Assembly: GCA_033239525.1 (NCBI GenBank)
Contig: BSYO01000036.1
Location: 10,872,126-10,936,125 of the forward strand
DNA length: 64,000 nt
DNA from: Nepenthes gracilis
Lineage: Eukaryota; Streptophyta; Magnoliopsida; Caryophyllales; Nepenthaceae
Direction of reading: 5' to 3'
The notes under the pieces: model-generated
The model's database searches: none
The model's input: only the letters and a program-made list of their open reading frames with translations
What the model was told of the DNA's origin: nothing
Shown here: positions 59,914-64,000 of the stretch, in pieces
How the letters are laid out: every line of letters begins with the position of its first letter
Numbering within the stretch: the first letter of the stretch is position 1
Position numbers and translations under genes: made by a program

Positions 59914-61438
59914 AAATTCCCTTCACGACCTTATGGGGAACCTTCGCCATTGCCCAGCGATCGTCATCTCCTACCTTTCGACAGCTTCCCCTCAATTGGA
60001 ACTTCGAAGCTAACCTCCGTAAACTTGAATGACACCTTCCTCCTCTCCACTGAGTTTGGAGTAATCTCACTCCCCTTCAACTCCTTTATCGTTGACTTAT
60101 TATTCTCCCTTACACTCTACCTTGGCAGTCCCCTCCTGTCACCTTAACCAATGCCCCCTTTGGTCACCTTAGCATTTTCTTTGGCAACGCAGCCTTCATC
60201 CAGATATCGTCCTGATGTCCGGCTTTTCCTTACCATCACTAGGCACCTTTGATGAGTTTCCACTGGCCATCGCCAAATGCCGTCCTAAAGCCTTCCTCAT
60301 CAAACTTTCCAGTTGAAATCACATTTAACTTCAGATCTGAGGTATGTCGCACGCCTTCCAGCACAAGCTTGTTCCCGTTTCTTATCCTCAAGCAAACATT
60401 CCCGATGCCAACAACCCTAGACGAGGCACTGTTACCCATCTTCAACACCCCAAGGCTAACGGGCGTATAACTTGTGAAGTGCGACTTTCTCGGTGTCGCA
60501 TGGTGTGAGGCCCTACTGTCCATTACCCAACTCATTTCCTGGCATGGTCAGCTCCGTGCTTCCCCTGCATGGATGACCAGGAGGTCTCCACAAAAAGCAA
60601 AAGTCTCCTGATCATTAGTATGATCCATTTTCTCCTGACAATCGCTTCTGTCCTCCCTTTGGCTTCTCTGCGGGCAGTCCCTCTTTATGCGACCTTTCTT
60701 GCTACAAAAGAAGTAGCTCCTCTCCTCAAGCTTGTTCCAACTGTTGCTCCTCATCATTTTTCCGCCTTCGCCTCGTTCCTTTGATTTTTCTCGTCCCCGA
60801 CTGCTGGTTGCTACAAGTCAATTTGGCCGAGAGTTTGAGGCCTCACCGCTTTCCCTTCACCTTAACTCGTTCATAAGTAGGGAAGTTATAACCTCATCCA
60901 ATCTCAGCGTGTCCTTTCCAAACAATAACGTTGTGACAATATGATCATACGAGGCCAGCAAAGACGCTAACAACACCAACACTTTATCTTCCTCATTGAT
61001 CTTCTCATCAATGGCCGACATCTGCGTCACCAGCTGGTTAAACTCGTCCAAGTGCTTTTCGAAGCACTCACATTCAGACAACCACAGGTTATAAAACTAT
61101 TTCTTCATATGCAGCCTGGCTGTCAATGACTTGAACTTATACTGATTCTCAAGCTTCTTCCAGACCTCAGGCTATAAAGTGTGTTGTCCGCCAAATATAA
61201 CTTAATAGTGCAGTTGGAAAGATCCCTCTTGTCTTGCCACTCCTCTTCCGTCAAGTTTTTCGATTTCTCCTTCCTTTTCCGAAGAGCTTTTACCATCCCT
61301 TCTCGAGTCAATATTTCTTATCCTTTTTTGCAAAAGGATGAAATTATTTTTCCCATTGAACTGCTCCATACTGAACCGCACATCCTTCGCCGACGACGTC
61401 ATTAAACCAACGGTTCATAACCTCTTTCTGATATCACT
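59914..61438 (-). pseudogene. Remnant gag and protease of Copia element 3
   Basis: Minus-strand pieces: gag N-terminus (61123-61402, frameshifted), gag middle (60857-61081), zinc knuckle region (60548-60757) and protease (60239-60535). Gag is similar to Copia element 1 over the FEKHLDEFN...LLFGKDTL region. The knuckle has lost its first Cys and its His (YFFCSKKGRIKRDC). The protease site reads DSRAS instead of DSGAS. Everything after the protease is missing. Not functional. Confidence 0.8.
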
Positions 61439-62549
61439 TGTCGGGGAAAAAGGTCGGTCGGATAAAGTGACGTAAAATCACACACAGTGAATGGAAAAGA
61501 TGAAGAAGAAGCACATATAAATTTTACGTGAAAAATTTGTCAAAAATCGAAGGAAAAAACCACATGATACAAAATCCACTGCAAGTCCACTATGTGAAAA
61601 ATTGGTTACAAACGTCCAAAATGGAGTATCCGCAACACACCTGAGAATAACAAAAAAAACTTTCTAGAGTTAAACAAGAAAATACTCCTTCATTTTCACT
61701 CTTTGTTTTTTTTCTCGCTTCATCCTCACTGGTGCACTCCTCTCTTTTTTCACCCTTGAATCTCTCACACATTTGTGTCTCTCAACAGCAGGTCCTTCTA
61801 CTTGCTTTTAATACCGAGGTCCATATATAGCAGATCTAAGAAATATTTCATATCCATCAACATGATCTGTCATTACCAATAATATGAATATGCGCCATAT
61901 GAAAACGGCTCCTACATAACCTTCTAAGATCACGCACGCTCAGAAAATCTTCTGAGCTGGCACCCATTGACCCAATTAAATTCCAAACAGGAAATCCATT
62001 TATGTCAAACTGGTATTCCTGCCAAATCCTACCAACCTGGCAAATTGGATATTTTGCTTTCTTCCAAAATGGTTAAATCTTCTATTTTGGTTAACCGGTA
62101 AATCCTGTGCATACTAGTCATTTTCCTTCATAATCGGTCAACCCTTTGACTGAAATTTCAATTGGGCAAAATCTGCACTTGCCATTTGCCTTCTTGGCAG
62201 ATCAACTTGTTGACCGGCCATTTTACCTCAAGGCAAATCTGTGCATGCCAATGGGCATCATTGGCCGTCCCGCTCCTTGGCCGCTGGCCTCCATCAGCCG
62301 GTCAACTCCATTGATCGGCTTCTGCTCTCCGAAAAGGTGTTTCAACTTTTTTTACTCCGAAAATACTCTCCGCTAATCAATCTCTGTATTGTTCGTCTTT
62401 AGTTCTCCGGCGGTCAACCTCCCGTTGACCGAAAACTGCTTTCTGATTTTGCTCTCCGCCAAATGAACTTCGTCAATTGCTCTTCACAAAACCTCCGATG
62501 ACAATACTTGTTTGTTGAGTCACCCATAAGGGAATGACAAACCCCAACA
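61439..62549 (-). repeat. 5' LTR of Copia element 3
   Basis: 1111 bp, TGTCGGGG to CCCCAACA, followed by the target duplicate CTAAA. It shows the uninterrupted form of the sequence in which the LINE is inserted on the other side ('ccactatgtgaaaaattgg'). Confidence 0.85.
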
Positions 62550-62554
62550 CTAAA

Positions 62555-64000
62555 TTCGAGTAAAACATGAACCGTTCAAATCCAAAATTAGCTGTAAAAT
62601 AGAACGGATATGGAATTTAATTGAATTAGTCCTATTCGATTTTCAAACAATAATGCTAAAATCTATTTAAAATCCAAATAACTTGCAAGAAAAAAAAATC
62701 AAACAAATATCCAACAACCACAATATTGAATCTTGCAAAACTAACTAATGTAATAATCTCAAATATAATCAAACTGTAATAATTAAATTACATAACAATT
62801 CTTAAATGTAATCCTAAATATAAATCCAAATATAAATTTGAATACAAATATATATAAATAAAATTTTTAAATATCCTCTATCCAAACCATATAAGTCTCA
62901 AAAAGCCACTAATCTGGAAGGAGATAGAAACAAATATGAGTTAAAGTTCACCAAGTATATATATATATATATATAATACCACATATATGTCTATAAATCA
63001 AAACAAAAAATTAAAAAATAGTAAAATGTGTGTAAAATTTAATATAAATATATATATAATTTCCAAATATCATAAAATCAAGAAGGCTTCAAAGTCCAAG
63101 TCCAAAGTTTCATATCAGATAAATTTGAATATTGATCAAAACTTATAAATTTTAAAAGCTAAATATCTAAAATATCAAGTATAATACAAAGAAATCTTAA
63201 AAATTTAAAACATGTTAAAATGGAGAGCCAATTACCAACAACTTGTACACCGTTGAATCGATAACTCATCTCCAAAAATATCCAAAGATATTGTTCTATC
63301 AATTCATATAATGGTTCTCAAAAAAAATATCAACCGGTGGACTTTATATATTCAAAGAAAATTGTATATATGTAGTAATATCCAAAGTGAAAACGTTTAA
63401 GTGCTCTTCTTGTCTTAACCTTTTAATGTAACATATTTTATTCTTAAAGGTTCTAAAATCTCATTTATCTTATATGTCTTTCCTCTTCTTCATCCTCTCT
63501 TTTACTCAGTTACGTGTAAAGCAAAATTTCAATGATAATAATAAGAGAAATGATATTTCTTATCTCAATTTAATAATAAGAAAAATAATGAAGCTAATTA
63601 ATGGTGGATTATAACAATCTTTGCTTTTATTTTTAAAAAATATTTTTAGAAAAGATAATGATTTGCATGACTTTATTAAGTTTAGTGTGGGGATGTGTTT
63701 CAAAAGTCTTAAAAGTAGAGTTGATTATAAATAGCACGCATAGCATAGGAAAAAGCACATCACATTTGTTGATTTATTATTAATTATTTCATCTCACTTG
63801 CATCATCAGCTGTGCATAATGCATAGTTGAAAAAGCCCATCGCCGTCATCCATTAAGATATGTGATAACCTTAAGATATTATGGTTGGTGATGGATCATG
63901 AATCTAAATATAATATGAGAGATTCTTTATCAGATTTTTAAATTTTATAATCTAAATTTTATATATTATAAATTAAAATAAGTAATAATTTATTTTTTAA
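62555..64000. repeat. Tandem spacer units: rest of U3 and start of U4
   Basis: Continues unit U3 after Copia element 3 and closely matches 50560-51530 of U1 (for example 'gaaggcttcaaagtccaagtcc'). U4 starts at about 63582 and matches 51541-51930. TA runs occur at about 62956-62973 and 63049-63057. It runs off the window. No coding sequence seen. Confidence 0.6.

Larger units (their letters stand above)
53419..62549 (-). mobile_element. Copia element 3: gag-only retrotransposon with nested insertions
   Basis: Target duplicates CTAAA at 53414-53418 and 62550-62554. The left LTR (53419-59913) is split by the LINE at 53579-58957. The internal part is only 59914-61438, and the right LTR is 61439-62549 (1111 bp). 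The primer site near 61427-61437 is altered (ctgatatca instead of ctgatacca). Internal sequence has gag and a protease piece related to Copia element 1, but integrase, RT and RNase H are gone. Non-autonomous. Confidence 0.85.

Overview
This window looks like nuclear DNA of a eudicot plant. It is AT-rich, carries intron-containing genes of a plant-specific family, and is dominated by plant LTR retrotransposons with tRNA-iMet-type primer sites. No bacterial features, rRNA, tRNA or CRISPR were found. The species cannot be named from sequence alone.

The backbone is a head-to-tail cluster of three class I terpene synthase (TPS-a type, sesquiterpene-synthase-like) paralogues, all on the minus strand. 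TPS1 (6404 down to 1163) has seven exons with GT-AG introns and joins into an uninterrupted 563-codon frame. TPS2 (22762 down to 15046) keeps all exon boundaries but has four nonsense codons. TPS3 (49323 down to 32241) is a pseudogene with a decayed exon 1, further nonsense codons, a frameshift, a GT-to-GC donor change and two complete Copia elements inserted (one in exon 3, one in intron 1). All three carry the same ancient solo-LTR-like insertion in intron 6, so it predates the duplications.

Layout: 1-836 end of an LTR; 1163-6404 TPS1; 6500-8357 TPS1 upstream; 8358-13021 gag-only SIRE-like Copia element with 5-bp target duplication; 13027-15045 spacer; 15046-22762 TPS2 with a solo LTR (19582-21585) in intron 2; 22763-32240 spacer with two large LTR-like elements (about 24391-27511 and 29194-31509); 32241-49323 TPS3 with Copia elements at 35855-41328 and 42544-48899; 49324-53418 and 62550-64000 a tandem array of degenerate spacer units. 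One unit is interrupted by a gag-only Copia element (53419-62549). Its LTR is interrupted by an ORF1-only LINE (53579-58957), which is itself interrupted by a solo LTR (56407-58622).

The only candidate enzyme gene is TPS1. Compared with its two dead relatives it has changed residues at a conserved Tyr/Asp pair near the C-terminus. Its second metal-binding motif has Asp where Ser/Thr (or Gly) is usual. A second theme is a GC-rich repeat built on CTCGAGCG. It lies directly upstream of the putative TATA box in LTRs of at least three unrelated retrotransposon groups.

All exon joins, motif readings and repeat comparisons were made by eye. Product identity, expression and species need external data.
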